64,000 nucleotides of DNA, taken from assembly GCF_013283195.1 (NCBI RefSeq), contig NZ_JABEKT010000002.1, positions 310,001 to 374,000 on the forward strand, given 5' to 3'. Under the pieces are notes generated by a model. The model was given only the letters and a program-made list of their open reading frames with translations. It made no database searches and was not told the DNA's origin. Source of the DNA: Ensifer adhaerens (GTDB taxonomy: Bacteria > Pseudomonadota > Alphaproteobacteria > Rhizobiales > Rhizobiaceae). Positions 26,851 to 34,820 of the stretch are shown one piece after another; the stretch's first letter is position 1; the number at the start of each line of letters is the position of its first letter. The position numbers were made by a program, and so were the translations under genes.

Positions 26851-27828
26851 ATGCCCAGTGCCAATACCGCTGCGTCAGGCAGGCCGAATGGCTTTGCCAA
26901 CCGCATAAACCTGCAACAATACGTCGTCTATTTCGGCTTTCTGGCGATTTTCCTGTTCTTCGCCATCGTCTTGAAAGACAGCGGCTTTCTGACCGTCCGC
27001 AACCTGTCGAACATCGTGCTGCAGACCGCACCGGCGACAATCATGGCGATTGGCCTGGTTTTCGTCATGTCTGCTGGAGAAATCGACCTGTCGATCGGTT
27101 CGACCGTCGCGGTCTCGGCGCTTGCCGCGGCCGTGACGATGAACGACTACGGGCTGGTCGCCGGCGTGCTCGCTGGGCTCGGCGCCGGTTTGCTGGTCGG
27201 GTTATTGAATGGCGCGCTGGTCGCCTACGTGAAGCTGCCCTCGTTTCTTGTCACCCTGGCGACGCTTGGTCTTTTCGCCGGCGTCTCGAGGTCGATGACC
27301 GATCTTCGGTCGATTCCGGTCACGAATGGCACCTTCACCGGCTTTTTCGGCTCGGGTGCATTCCTCGGCATTCCCTCGCTGATCTGGTGGACGGCGATCG
27401 CCGTCGCTGTCGGTCATCTGATCTACCGTGAAACCCGTTTCGGTGCGCATGTGCTTGCCGTCGGCGACAACAGCCGCGCAGCGGGTGTGTCCGGCATCAG
27501 CGTGCCGCGCATCCGGCTCACCGTGTTGATGATCAGCGGCGGCCTCGCCGGCCTTGCCGGTCTGCTCTACGCCGGCCGTCTGCAGGCGGCGAAATACACG
27601 CTCGGCGAGACCGATCTCATGACGGTCATCGCAGCCGTCATCGTCGGCGGCACGCTGCTCAATGGCGGCAAGGGCTCGATCATCGGGGCATTGGTCGGCT
27701 CGCTGATGATGGGCATGTTGAACAATGGACTGATCCTGATGGGCCTGTCCGTCTCCGACCAGATGATCGTTCGTGGTCTCATCATTCTTGCGGCGGTCGC
27801 GGTATCGCTGCGCGAAAAATCCCGCTGA
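26851..27828 (+). CDS. ABC transporter permease, RbsC family
   Basis: 325 residues with eight to ten membrane segments. Family marks are GLVFVMSAGEIDLSIGSTVA (first conserved loop), NGALVAYVKLPSFLVTLATL, RETRFGAHVLAVGDNSRAA (the coupling region toward the ATPase) and VIAAVIVGGTLLNGGKGSI. It forms the homodimeric channel for the two upstream binding proteins and the ATPase at 29052-29813. GGAGGAAATAGG is the ribosome site. Confidence 0.93.
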   Translation: MPSANTAASGRPNGFANRINLQQYVVYFGFLAIFLFFAIVLKDSGFLTVRNLSNIVLQTAPATIMAIGLVFVMSAGEIDLSIGSTVAVSALAAAVTMNDYGLVAGVLAGLGAGLLVGLLNGALVAYVKLPSFLVTLATLGLFAGVSRSMTDLRSIPVTNGTFTGFFGSGAFLGIPSLIWWTAIAVAVGHLIYRETRFGAHVLAVGDNSRAAGVSGISVPRIRLTVLMISGGLAGLAGLLYAGRLQAAKYTLGETDLMTVIAAVIVGGTLLNGGKGSIIGALVGSLMMGMLNNGLILMGLSVSDQMIVRGLIILAAVAVSLREKSR

Positions 27829-27841
27829 AGGAAGATCCACC

Positions 27842-29041
27842 ATGTTTCTCGACGTTTTGCGCCGCCGCAACCCTGCCTTCATCGAGGCTGCAATGGCCCT
27901 GCATCAGCAGGGTAAGATCCCTGCCAACGCCTACGTGCTCGACCTGGACGCGGTCGAACGCAATGCCCGCGTTCTCAGTGACGAAGCGGCTCGATTGGGC
28001 CTCAAGACCTTCGCGATGACGAAGCAGGTCGGACGCTCCAGCTCCTTCTGCCGTGCGGTCAAGCGTGGCGGTATCGAACGGGCCGTGGCGGTGGATATGG
28101 CTTGCGCGCGGGCAACCCACAATGCCGGCCTGAAGCTTGCCCACCTCGGCCATCTGCAGCAGGTCGCGCGCCATGAAGCGGCAGCGGCGGCCAAGCGCTT
28201 CGAACCTGAATACTGGACGGTTTTCAACGACACCAAGGCCGAAGAAGCGTCGGCGGGCGCGAAGGCGGCAGGGCGAACGCAGGGCCTGCTCGCGCGCATT
28301 CGCGCCGAGGGCGATACGTTCTATCGCGGCCACGAAGGCGGATACGATGCCAGCGAGGTCGCGGCCGTTGCCGACCGGCTGGATGCGCTTGATGGCGGAC
28401 GGTTTGCAGGCATCACCACATTTCCGGCCCTTCTGTTTGATCTCGCCACCCGCAAGGTTCTGCCGACGCACAACCTTGCCACCCTGTCGAGGGCGGCGGA
28501 GGCGCTTGCGAGAGCCGGACGCAAGGACATCGAAGTCAATGCCCCTGGAACCACGTCGAGTGTCATGTTGGCCGCGCTTGCCGAGGCCGGCGCGACGCAA
28601 TGCGAGCCAGGCAACGGCCTGCACGGCACGACTGCACTGCACGCAATGGAGGACCTGCCGGAAGTCCCGGCGGTGCTCTACCTGACCGAGGTGTCGCACC
28701 TGTCGGGTGGCAAGGCCTATTGTTTTGGCGGCGGCTTCTACATCGACCCGGTGTTCCCGCCCTATGACGTCAAGGCGATTGTTGGTGCCGAGCCCACCGC
28801 CGCTGCCGCTGCGCTGCGCAGCGTGGAGGTGCCGCCGCCTTCCGCCATCGACTACTACGCGATGATCGACGCGACCGGTGCTGCAGCACCCAAGCCCGGT
28901 GACACGGCGGTGTTCGGCTTCCGCGGCCAGGCATTCGTTACCCGTGCCTATGTCGTGGGCGTGTCCGGCATCGCAAAGGGAGAGCCGGTGGTCGAAACAA
29001 TCGAAAACGGGTTCGGCGAAGCCGCCGCCTGGCCGGTTTAG
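27842..29041 (+). CDS. YhfX-family PLP-dependent alanine racemase-like enzyme
   Basis: 399 residues. The N-terminus (MFLDVLRRRNPAFIEAAMAL, then ALHQQGKIPANAYVLDLDAVERN read in parts) closely follows the YhfX family, a fold-type III PLP group related to alanine racemase and D-threonine aldolase. The PLP lysine is in FAMTKQVGRS (~residue 60), with the barrel phosphate-binding region EVNAPGTTSSVM. No reaction is firmly assigned to YhfX; racemisation or retro-aldol chemistry on an amino acid is expected. It lies inside an ABC operon, ten bases before the ATPase, so it should act on the imported compound after the M20 enzyme frees an amino acid. Confidence 0.82.
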   Translation: MFLDVLRRRNPAFIEAAMALHQQGKIPANAYVLDLDAVERNARVLSDEAARLGLKTFAMTKQVGRSSSFCRAVKRGGIERAVAVDMACARATHNAGLKLAHLGHLQQVARHEAAAAAKRFEPEYWTVFNDTKAEEASAGAKAAGRTQGLLARIRAEGDTFYRGHEGGYDASEVAAVADRLDALDGGRFAGITTFPALLFDLATRKVLPTHNLATLSRAAEALARAGRKDIEVNAPGTTSSVMLAALAEAGATQCEPGNGLHGTTALHAMEDLPEVPAVLYLTEVSHLSGGKAYCFGGGFYIDPVFPPYDVKAIVGAEPTAAAAALRSVEVPPPSAIDYYAMIDATGAAAPKPGDTAVFGFRGQAFVTRAYVVGVSGIAKGEPVVETIENGFGEAAAWPV

Positions 29042-29051
29042 GAGGACGAGC

Positions 29052-29813
29052 ATGACTGTGAATGCAGAAGCCACACAGAATGCGCCGGTTCTTCGGCTGC
29101 AGGACATCCGCAAATCGTTCGGTGGCATCGTTGCCATCGAGAACTTTTCGCTCGAGGTCTATCCCGGCGAGATCGTGGCGCTTGTCGGTGACAACGGTGC
29201 CGGCAAGTCGACGCTGATCAAGATCATCTCCGGCGTTCATCCCCCGACATCCGGAACGATGACGATCGAGGGCGAAACGGTGACCATGTCGAACGCCACG
29301 ATGGCGCGGGCGCACGGCATCGAGGTCGTCTATCAGGATCTCGCGCTCGCCGATCAGCAGAGCGTCTACATGAATATGTTCCTTGGGCGCGAACCGACAA
29401 ACCGCTTCGGCCTGCTGGATCGTCGCCGGATGATCGATGAGACTGACAAGCTCGTGAAGGAACTGGATGTTCGCATCCCGTCAGCCCATGCGACGATCCG
29501 GGATCTCTCCGGCGGACAGCGCCAGGGCGTGGCGATTGCGCGCGCCACGCATTGGGCAAGCAAGCTCATTCTGCTCGATGAGCCGACGGCGGCGCTCGGG
29601 GTTGCCGAAACGGCCAAGGTCGAGGAAATCGTGCAGTCGCTGAAGAGCCGCAACATCGGCGTCCTGATCATCAGCCATAGTCTCGACCAGGTGTTCAAAT
29701 TGTCGGACCGCATTTGTGTTCTGCGACGCGGCAAGCAGATCGGTGTGCGCGAAACCGCAAAGACCGACAAGAATGAGATCATCGCGATGATAACAGGTCT
29801 GCAGCACAGCTAG
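29052..29813 (+). CDS. ABC transporter ATPase, single-domain CUT2 type
   Basis: 253 residues with one nucleotide-binding domain: Walker A LVGDNGAGKST (~38-48), Q-loop VVYQD, signature LSGGQRQ, Walker B KLILLDEP and the H-loop histidine in LIISHSLDQ. Most sugar ATPases of this class carry two domains; this one is like FrcA of fructose transport and must work as a homodimer. GGAGGACGAG precedes the ATG. It is the last gene of the operon. Confidence 0.93.
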   Translation: MTVNAEATQNAPVLRLQDIRKSFGGIVAIENFSLEVYPGEIVALVGDNGAGKSTLIKIISGVHPPTSGTMTIEGETVTMSNATMARAHGIEVVYQDLALADQQSVYMNMFLGREPTNRFGLLDRRRMIDETDKLVKELDVRIPSAHATIRDLSGGQRQGVAIARATHWASKLILLDEPTAALGVAETAKVEEIVQSLKSRNIGVLIISHSLDQVFKLSDRICVLRRGKQIGVRETAKTDKNEIIAMITGLQHS

Positions 29814-29966
29814 CCAAGAAGCCGGCGGCGATAAACAGGGCTGCGCGGATCTCAACGACGGGTCAGCCAGAATGAGTGCCGGTTGATGACGGGCGCCGTG
29901 GTTCGGGCCGCAAGCCGTTCCACGCTGTGAACGTTGACGGCGCGCGCGGCCAAGCCGCACATGCAA

Positions 29967-30011
29967 ACAGGGCCCGGCTCGGCGGGCCCTGTCGATCTTG
30001 TGCTTGTTTTC
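29967..30011 (+). terminator. probable intrinsic terminator of the ROK/M20/YhfX operon
   Basis: A 9-bp perfect stem ACAGGGCCC ... GGGCCCTGT with an 8-base loop is followed by a T-rich tail (CTTGTGCTTGTTTTC). It lies about 150 bases after the ATPase stop. Bases 29814-29966 show no gene. Confidence 0.65.
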
Positions 30012-30030
30012 GAAAGATCACGAATGCTTA

Positions 30031-30130
30031 AAGCATTTCCAGGAAAAGTGCGGAGCGGTTTTCCGTCAGGAAATGCGTAAAAACAGAGACATAGAGCGTT
30101 TCTGTGTTCCGTCTAAATCGGAAACGCTCT
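30031..30130. repeat. RIME-like rhizobial palindromic repeat, copy 1
   Basis: Two nested inverted repeats: GCATTTCC (30033) with GGAAATGC (30069), and AGAGCGTTTC (30093) with GAAACGCTCT (30121). The same pair in reverse order and orientation occurs at 39679-39772. Such mosaic palindromes are scattered in rhizobial intergenic regions. The right arm overlaps the stop codon of the leftward binding-protein gene. Confidence 0.75.
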
Positions 30131-31082
30131 AGGGCTGGTAGTCGGCCGGTGCGATGATCTTGCTGAAGTCGTAGGAGGCGACCTTCTCCCGGGTGACCAA
30201 CAGCGCCGGCGCTTCGATCCGGCCGAGCACCTTGCCTCCCTCGATCGCGGCCGTGGCTTCGCGCATCGCGTCGCGTCCCATGGACACCGCCGGCTGCAGC
30301 GACGCGCAGGTCAGCGTGCCATTGTCGAGTGCTGCGCGTGCCTCGTCGTTCAGGTTCGAGGTGGATACCTTGAACTTGTCCATGGCCTTGGCTTCATCGA
30401 GCGACTTGATCGATTCCACCGCCATCGTGTCGGCCGCGGTGAAGATGCCGTGCATGCCGGGATAGGCCTTGGCCCATTCGGCGACAGCAGCGCCGGCATC
30501 CTTTGTGCCGCCGGCCTTTTCCGCGACAATCTTGATGTCGGGGAAATCGGCCTCGATCGTGTTCTTGAAGCCGGTGACGCGAAGCTTCGCCCAGATCTCG
30601 TCCGGGCCGGCGAAGAGCCCGACTTCGCCCTTGCCGCCAATTGCTCGGCCGAGGCAGATGCCCTGCAGCCGGCCCATGCCGATATTGTCGGCACCGACGA
30701 AGGACGTCAGCCGGTCGGACTTCGGCGGAACCGAAAGCGCGATAACAGGGATGCCCTTGTCGATGGCTTCCTCGACGGCCGGTGCAACGGCCACGGCGTC
30801 GGCAGCGCCGATGATGATGGCTGCAACCTTCTTGTCGATGAAGCCGCGGATCTGCTCGATCTGCAGTTCGGCCTTATCTTTGGCGTCTCCCTTGATGACG
30901 GCGTAGCCCCTCTCCTTGCCCGCCGTTTCGACGCCGTACAACCCGGCCTTCCAGAACGGCGAGGCGAAATAGGGCACCGTCACCCCGATCGTCTTCTGCG
31001 TTTCGGCTGAAGTGGGAGTGGCCAGCGCGCCCATGGCGGCGACCGCCAGAACCAACGTCATATATCGTGCATTCCTGCCCAT
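30129..31082 (-). CDS. orphan sugar-type ABC substrate-binding protein
   Basis: 317 residues: signal peptide (MGRNARYMTLVLAVAAMGALA, cut near TSAE; read in parts) and a ribose-binding-type fold beginning TIGVTVPYFASPFWKAGLYG, with IIIGAADAVA and FVGADNIGMGRLQG as ligand-site loops. The ATG ending at 31082 follows GGAGGAGAAA. No cognate permease or ATPase lies next to it. It may serve the ABC system at 26.8-29.8 kb or a distant one. TGTATGCA operators in its promoter place it under the GntR gene at 31486-32136. The stop codon lies within a palindromic repeat. Confidence 0.88.
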   Translation of the reverse strand: MGRNARYMTLVLAVAAMGALATPTSAETQKTIGVTVPYFASPFWKAGLYGVETAGKERGYAVIKGDAKDKAELQIEQIRGFIDKKVAAIIIGAADAVAVAPAVEEAIDKGIPVIALSVPPKSDRLTSFVGADNIGMGRLQGICLGRAIGGKGEVGLFAGPDEIWAKLRVTGFKNTIEADFPDIKIVAEKAGGTKDAGAAVAEWAKAYPGMHGIFTAADTMAVESIKSLDEAKAMDKFKVSTSNLNDEARAALDNGTLTCASLQPAVSMGRDAMREATAAIEGGKVLGRIEAPALLVTREKVASYDFSKIIAPADYQP

Positions 31083-31140
31083 GATTTCTCCTCCAGAACT
31101 CGGGTCATGAATTTTGTCGGGCGTTGTGGTGCGCCGACCT

Positions 31141-31196
31141 TTGTGCATTCAATACGGCTATAATGTATGCACAGATGATTACAGGAATGCAAACAC
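31141..31196 (-). promoter_or_regulatory. GntR-type operator region of the orphan binding protein
   Basis: TGTATGCACA at 31164-31173 is flanked by the related half-sites TTGTGCATTCAATA (31141) and GAATGCAAACAC (31185). The same TGTATGCA core recurs before the genes at 33663/33858 and 37126. In the 31083-31485 gap I otherwise see only a weak hairpin (AACCCGC ... GCGGGTT, 31415-31442) after the GntR gene. Confidence 0.55.
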
Positions 31197-31485
31197 ATAA
31201 ATTTGAACATCTGTAAGTTGGCGCAGGATGGCCGAAAGCCACCTCGAGTCATGCCCTCGACATGCCCCGGCAATCGGCCGCGCCGTCAGGAATTCAGGAT
31301 GACGGGATGAAGACGAGCGAAGGCAGCACCGGAACAGGCGCCGTTCGTCGATGAAGGCAGGCTGAGGCTGCGTTGTCACTCAGCCAGGCAACGCCATGCG
31401 TTGACGGGGCAGCCAACCCGCGAAAGACAGCGCAGGCGGGTTCGCCCCGCGACCGGTTCAGGTCTGAAAATGCCTGCGGGCAAGA

Positions 31486-32136
31486 TTATTTGCTGGCTGC
31501 TGCCGTAAACCGCCGCATGACGCCGGCGCTCAGGCGGGCATTGTGCTCGGAAAGGGCGGCATACGCGCCCGCGGCGTCGTTGGCGCGGATGGCGTCGACG
31601 ATCTTCTGGTGCTCGTCGAGCGACTGTTGCAGCCGGACGTCGGCAGGACCTGCCTGATGCTGGCGGAACGGTGCCAGCCTGACCCTGAGCTCGACCGCCA
31701 TGGCGGCGATCGTGGTGTTGTGGGCGCCGCGGCAGATCGCGTCGTGGAACTTGCGGTTGATGTCGCGGCAGCCGTCGAGATCCTGATTGCCGACGCACTC
31801 GGCATAGAGCCGATGCAGTTCGTAGAGCTGTTCGCGTTCCATGCCCGTCATGCGCTGGGCGGCCAGCCGGGCGCAGGACGCCTCGATCTCGCATTCGGCC
31901 TCGAGCATGTCGGCCATCTGCTCGACATCGATGCGCGCGACGATGCCGCCGCGGCGAGGATTCATCTCGATCAGTCCGCGCGCGCCCAGTTCGCGCATCG
32001 CTTCGCGCACGGGCGTTCTTGAGACGCCGAATTTCTCGGCGATCATCTTTTCCTCAAGCTTCTGCCCAGGGGTCATCACACCCTTGGCGATTTCTTCCGC
32101 CAGAGCCTGATAGATCTGAGAGGCGATAGTTGTCAT
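31486..32136 (-). CDS. GntR-family regulator, FadR/FCD subgroup
   Basis: 216 residues: N-terminal winged helix (SQIYQALAEEIAKGVMTPGQ, then EKFGVSRTPVREAMRELGARGLIE) and an all-helical FCD ligand domain with the metal-binding positions DINRKFHDAI, DEHQKIVDAI and SEHNARL. FCD regulators usually sense carboxylic acids. It is the only GntR gene in the island and is the likely reader of the TGTATGCA sites at 31164, 33735, 33755 and 37084. Confidence 0.92.
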   Translation of the reverse strand: MTTIASQIYQALAEEIAKGVMTPGQKLEEKMIAEKFGVSRTPVREAMRELGARGLIEMNPRRGGIVARIDVEQMADMLEAECEIEASCARLAAQRMTGMEREQLYELHRLYAECVGNQDLDGCRDINRKFHDAICRGAHNTTIAAMAVELRVRLAPFRQHQAGPADVRLQQSLDEHQKIVDAIRANDAAGAYAALSEHNARLSAGVMRRFTAAASK

Positions 32137-32217
32137 GCGCGCAGCTTTCCTGTCTTCACGACATTGAGCGACCTTCAGCCGAAGGTGCTTGGAATCGATT
32201 TAATGACAGCCGGGGAT

Positions 32218-33153
32218 TTATGCAAGTTGAGCTGTCAGCGGCCGGCCTTCACGAGCCGCGTCAAGGTTGTGCAAAAGCACGGATATCTGGGCCTCTTCCG
32301 CTGCCGGCGAGCGTCCGGCCATGTGCGGCGTGAGGACGACATTGTCGAGGCCGGAAAGTGCCGCCGGCAGGTCCGGTTCGCCTTCGAAGACGTCGAGACC
32401 GGCACCGGCGATGTCGCCCCGTTGCAGAGCTGAGACCAGCGCGTCGGTATCTACGACCATCCCGCGGGAAATATTGACCAGAAAGCCACTCTGACCAAGC
32501 GCATCCAGCACCTGACGGTTGACCAGGTGCCGTGTCGCCGGTCCACCCGGGCAGGCGACGACCAGAAAGTCGCTGACGGCTGCAAGCGCCACAGCGTCGG
32601 GCACACGGGGCCAGACGACACCGGGCATGTCTTCCGGCGCCGTGTAAGTGACCGTCATGCCGAAGGCTTCGCCGCGCCGGGCAATGGCCTGGCCGATATT
32701 GCCAAGTCCGATCATGCCGAGCCTTGACCCCGACAGCGTCGGGCGGGGCGAACGGATCGCGGCCCAGGCGCCGGCCCGCAGTGCCCGGTCGCGGGCGCAG
32801 ATGTCGCGCGAGACAGCAAGCATCAAGGCAAGCGCGTGATCGGCAACCGTCTGCATATTGGTGTTCGGCGCATGGGTGACGGACACGCCCTGCTGCCTTG
32901 CTGCTTCGAGATCGATGTTTTCGTAGCCGGCACCATAGGAGCAGACGAGGTTGAGGCCTGGCAGCCGTGCCATATCGGCCTGCGACAGACCGGTGCTGCC
33001 ATTGGTCACCACCGCCCAGATGGCGCTGCGCTCCAGTTCCGGCGATCCGCTGCCCAAGCCGTTGGGCAGCGTGATCACATCGTAGCCGCTGGAGAGGCGT
33101 GACAGGCACTTTTCGGAAACCGGTATCGAAACCACAATCGTCTTTCTTGCCAT
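32218..33153 (-). CDS. D-2-hydroxyacid dehydrogenase
   Basis: 311 residues from the ATG ending at 33153 (GGAGAGACTGAC upstream). The NAD(P)-binding motif is LGMIGLGNIGQAIARRGEAFG (read in parts), and the catalytic arginine, glutamate and histidine are in NISRGMVV, DVFEGEPD and LTPHMAG, the full set of the family. It interconverts a 2-hydroxy acid and a 2-oxo acid, resembling glyoxylate/hydroxypyruvate reductases. It lies between the GntR gene and a VOC protein, all leftward, and would reduce or oxidise an intermediate of the island's pathway. Confidence 0.88.
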   Translation of the reverse strand: MARKTIVVSIPVSEKCLSRLSSGYDVITLPNGLGSGSPELERSAIWAVVTNGSTGLSQADMARLPGLNLVCSYGAGYENIDLEAARQQGVSVTHAPNTNMQTVADHALALMLAVSRDICARDRALRAGAWAAIRSPRPTLSGSRLGMIGLGNIGQAIARRGEAFGMTVTYTAPEDMPGVVWPRVPDAVALAAVSDFLVVACPGGPATRHLVNRQVLDALGQSGFLVNISRGMVVDTDALVSALQRGDIAGAGLDVFEGEPDLPAALSGLDNVVLTPHMAGRSPAAEEAQISVLLHNLDAAREGRPLTAQLA

Positions 33154-33258
33154 GTCAGTCTCTCCAATGCGTTTGTCGTGTCGTTCGGTCATGCGCGCCG
33201 GACGATTGTTTCAGCTGTGTGGCGTGCCGCGCCTGAGGCGCGGCCGCGACGGGCCTGA

Positions 33259-33663
33259 TCAGGCGGCGTTGACGTTCTTGACCGCACCCTTCCAGCCATT
33301 CTCCGTGACGTCGAAGACGATGCCTTCGGGCGTCTTGTACTTGACCTCGTAGAACACGTTCGGGTTGGTTTCCTTGCGGCCGGCCATGTAGGAGCCGCCG
33401 GCTGCGCGCACGAGCTGGTCGGTTTCCTCAACGGAGTCGACCCAGACGCCGAAGTGGATGAGGCCGTTATAGTCTTTCTCGGTCTCGAAGCCCGGAACCG
33501 GCTCTTCGCCGAAGTTGAGCAGGGCCACGTTCATGATGCCGTCGGTCATGTAGACGCCGCGCATGGCCTGGCCGGCGCGGGTCATGCCGAATGCCTTTTC
33601 AAAGAACTGGGCTGCAGCTTCCGGATCCGAAACCGCGATAGCGAGATGGCGCAATTTTGCCAT
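33259..33663 (-). CDS. VOC-superfamily (glyoxalase-like) protein
   Basis: 134 residues with paired beta-alpha-beta-beta-beta units. Likely metal ligands are the histidine in KLRHLAIAVSD, the histidine in GLIHFGVWVDS and a glutamate in the C-terminal half (EGIVFDVTE), as in glyoxalase I, methylmalonyl-CoA epimerase or type I dioxygenases. It starts divergently from the alpha/beta hydrolase at 33858, with two TGTATGCA operators between them. Activity is not determinable from sequence. Confidence 0.82.
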   Translation of the reverse strand: MAKLRHLAIAVSDPEAAAQFFEKAFGMTRAGQAMRGVYMTDGIMNVALLNFGEEPVPGFETEKDYNGLIHFGVWVDSVEETDQLVRAAGGSYMAGRKETNPNVFYEVKYKTPEGIVFDVTENGWKGAVKNVNAA

Positions 33664-33734
33664 TGGTCAATTTCCTTCTGTCGATGACTGGCGCGACGCG
33701 ACATGCGGAGCGCAACACGAGATCAAATCGTTTC

Positions 33735-33766
33735 GTGTATGCAAATACTAATCTGTGTATGCAAAA
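33735..33766. promoter_or_regulatory. tandem GntR-type operators in divergent promoter
   Basis: GTGTATGCAAA occurs twice, at 33735-33745 and 33755-33765, exactly 20 bases apart, between the leftward VOC gene and the rightward hydrolase gene. Two sites on the same helical face suggest cooperative binding and joint control of both directions. Confidence 0.6.
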
Positions 33767-33857
33767 TGGTTGTCAAGTGTGTTTTTGGATGTTATCAAAA
33801 TGCACATAGACGACGGTGCACGGAAAGCCGTCGCTCACAGCAGCTTGGAGGCGCGGG

Positions 33858-34814
33858 ATGAGGTTTGCGGGATTGACGGTCACGGATCAGGCACGGCTGG
33901 ACGCCGTCGGCGCCATCTGGAACGACGACCTGGCGGCAAGCCGCAAGGTCGTGCTCGACGTCTACCGCCTGCATGTCGAGGCAAGCGTTGTCCGCCAGCC
34001 GCTCGTCGAGCATCGCGACATTCCCTATGGCAAAGACGGTGCCCAACGCCTTGATGTGTTCGAAAGCGCTTACGCCTGCGCCGGCGGACGTGCGCGCAAC
34101 GTCGTCGCCTTCGTCCACGGCGGCGCATTTACGCGCGGTTCAAAGAGCGCCGATGGGCTGATCTACGACAACGTGCTGCGCTGGTTCGCCCGACAGGGCT
34201 TCGTCGGCGTCAACATCGAGTACCGGCTGGCGCCGGGGTCGCAGTATCCTGAGGGCGCGCGCGACGTCGCCGCGGCAATCGACTGGATTACCGGATCGAT
34301 CGCCGATTACGGCGGCGACCCGCAATCGATCCTGCTGATCGGCCATTCCGCTGGCGGCTGCCATGTCGCGGGCTATCTCTATGATCCGGCTGTCGGCCGA
34401 TTGGCGAGCCCCGCAGTCAAGGGGGCCGTGTTCATCAGTGCGCGGCTCCGGGCCGATCAGTTGCCCGACAACCCCAATGCCGCCAACGTCCGCCAATATT
34501 TCGGGGATGATCTCGCCGCCTACGAGCTGCGCTCCCCCGTAACCCATGCGGGCGCGAGCGACCTGCCGGTGCTGGTCGCCGTTGCCGAGCACGAGAACCG
34601 CTACATCGATGCCTATGGTGCCGAGTTCGTCCAGCGCCATGCGCTCCGCAAGGGCAAGGCGCCGCGTTTCCTGCAGCTGAACCGCCACAATCACACGTCC
34701 ATCGTCGCGCATTTCGATACGCGCGAGGAGGAGCTCGGACGCGAGATCGTCCGGTTCGCCCAGCAGGAATGCGGCTTCTTTTCCTGCGGTCTCACCTGTC
34801 AAAATCGAAAGTGA
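33858..34814 (+). CDS. alpha/beta hydrolase of the hormone-sensitive lipase/carboxylesterase group
   Basis: 318 residues from the ATG at 33858 behind TTGGAGG. The oxyanion motif is VVAFVHGGAFTRG (~residue 88), the nucleophile elbow LLIGHSAGGCH (serine), and a C-terminal histidine lies in NRHNHTSIV; an acid residue follows LPVLVAVAEHENR. The fold is close to esterases and kynurenine formamidase-like enzymes, so ester, lactone or formamide hydrolysis are all possible. It begins the rightward operon with the DapA-family lyase (six bases later) and RidA. Confidence 0.85.
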   Translation: MRFAGLTVTDQARLDAVGAIWNDDLAASRKVVLDVYRLHVEASVVRQPLVEHRDIPYGKDGAQRLDVFESAYACAGGRARNVVAFVHGGAFTRGSKSADGLIYDNVLRWFARQGFVGVNIEYRLAPGSQYPEGARDVAAAIDWITGSIADYGGDPQSILLIGHSAGGCHVAGYLYDPAVGRLASPAVKGAVFISARLRADQLPDNPNAANVRQYFGDDLAAYELRSPVTHAGASDLPVLVAVAEHENRYIDAYGAEFVQRHALRKGKAPRFLQLNRHNHTSIVAHFDTREEELGREIVRFAQQECGFFSCGLTCQNRK

Positions 34815-34820
34815 AAAGCC

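Noticed and set aside
33259-33663. Calling the small VOC protein a glyoxalase I
   Set aside because: The fold fits, but the metal ligands are not those of a specific subgroup and the context is catabolic; only the superfamily is supported.
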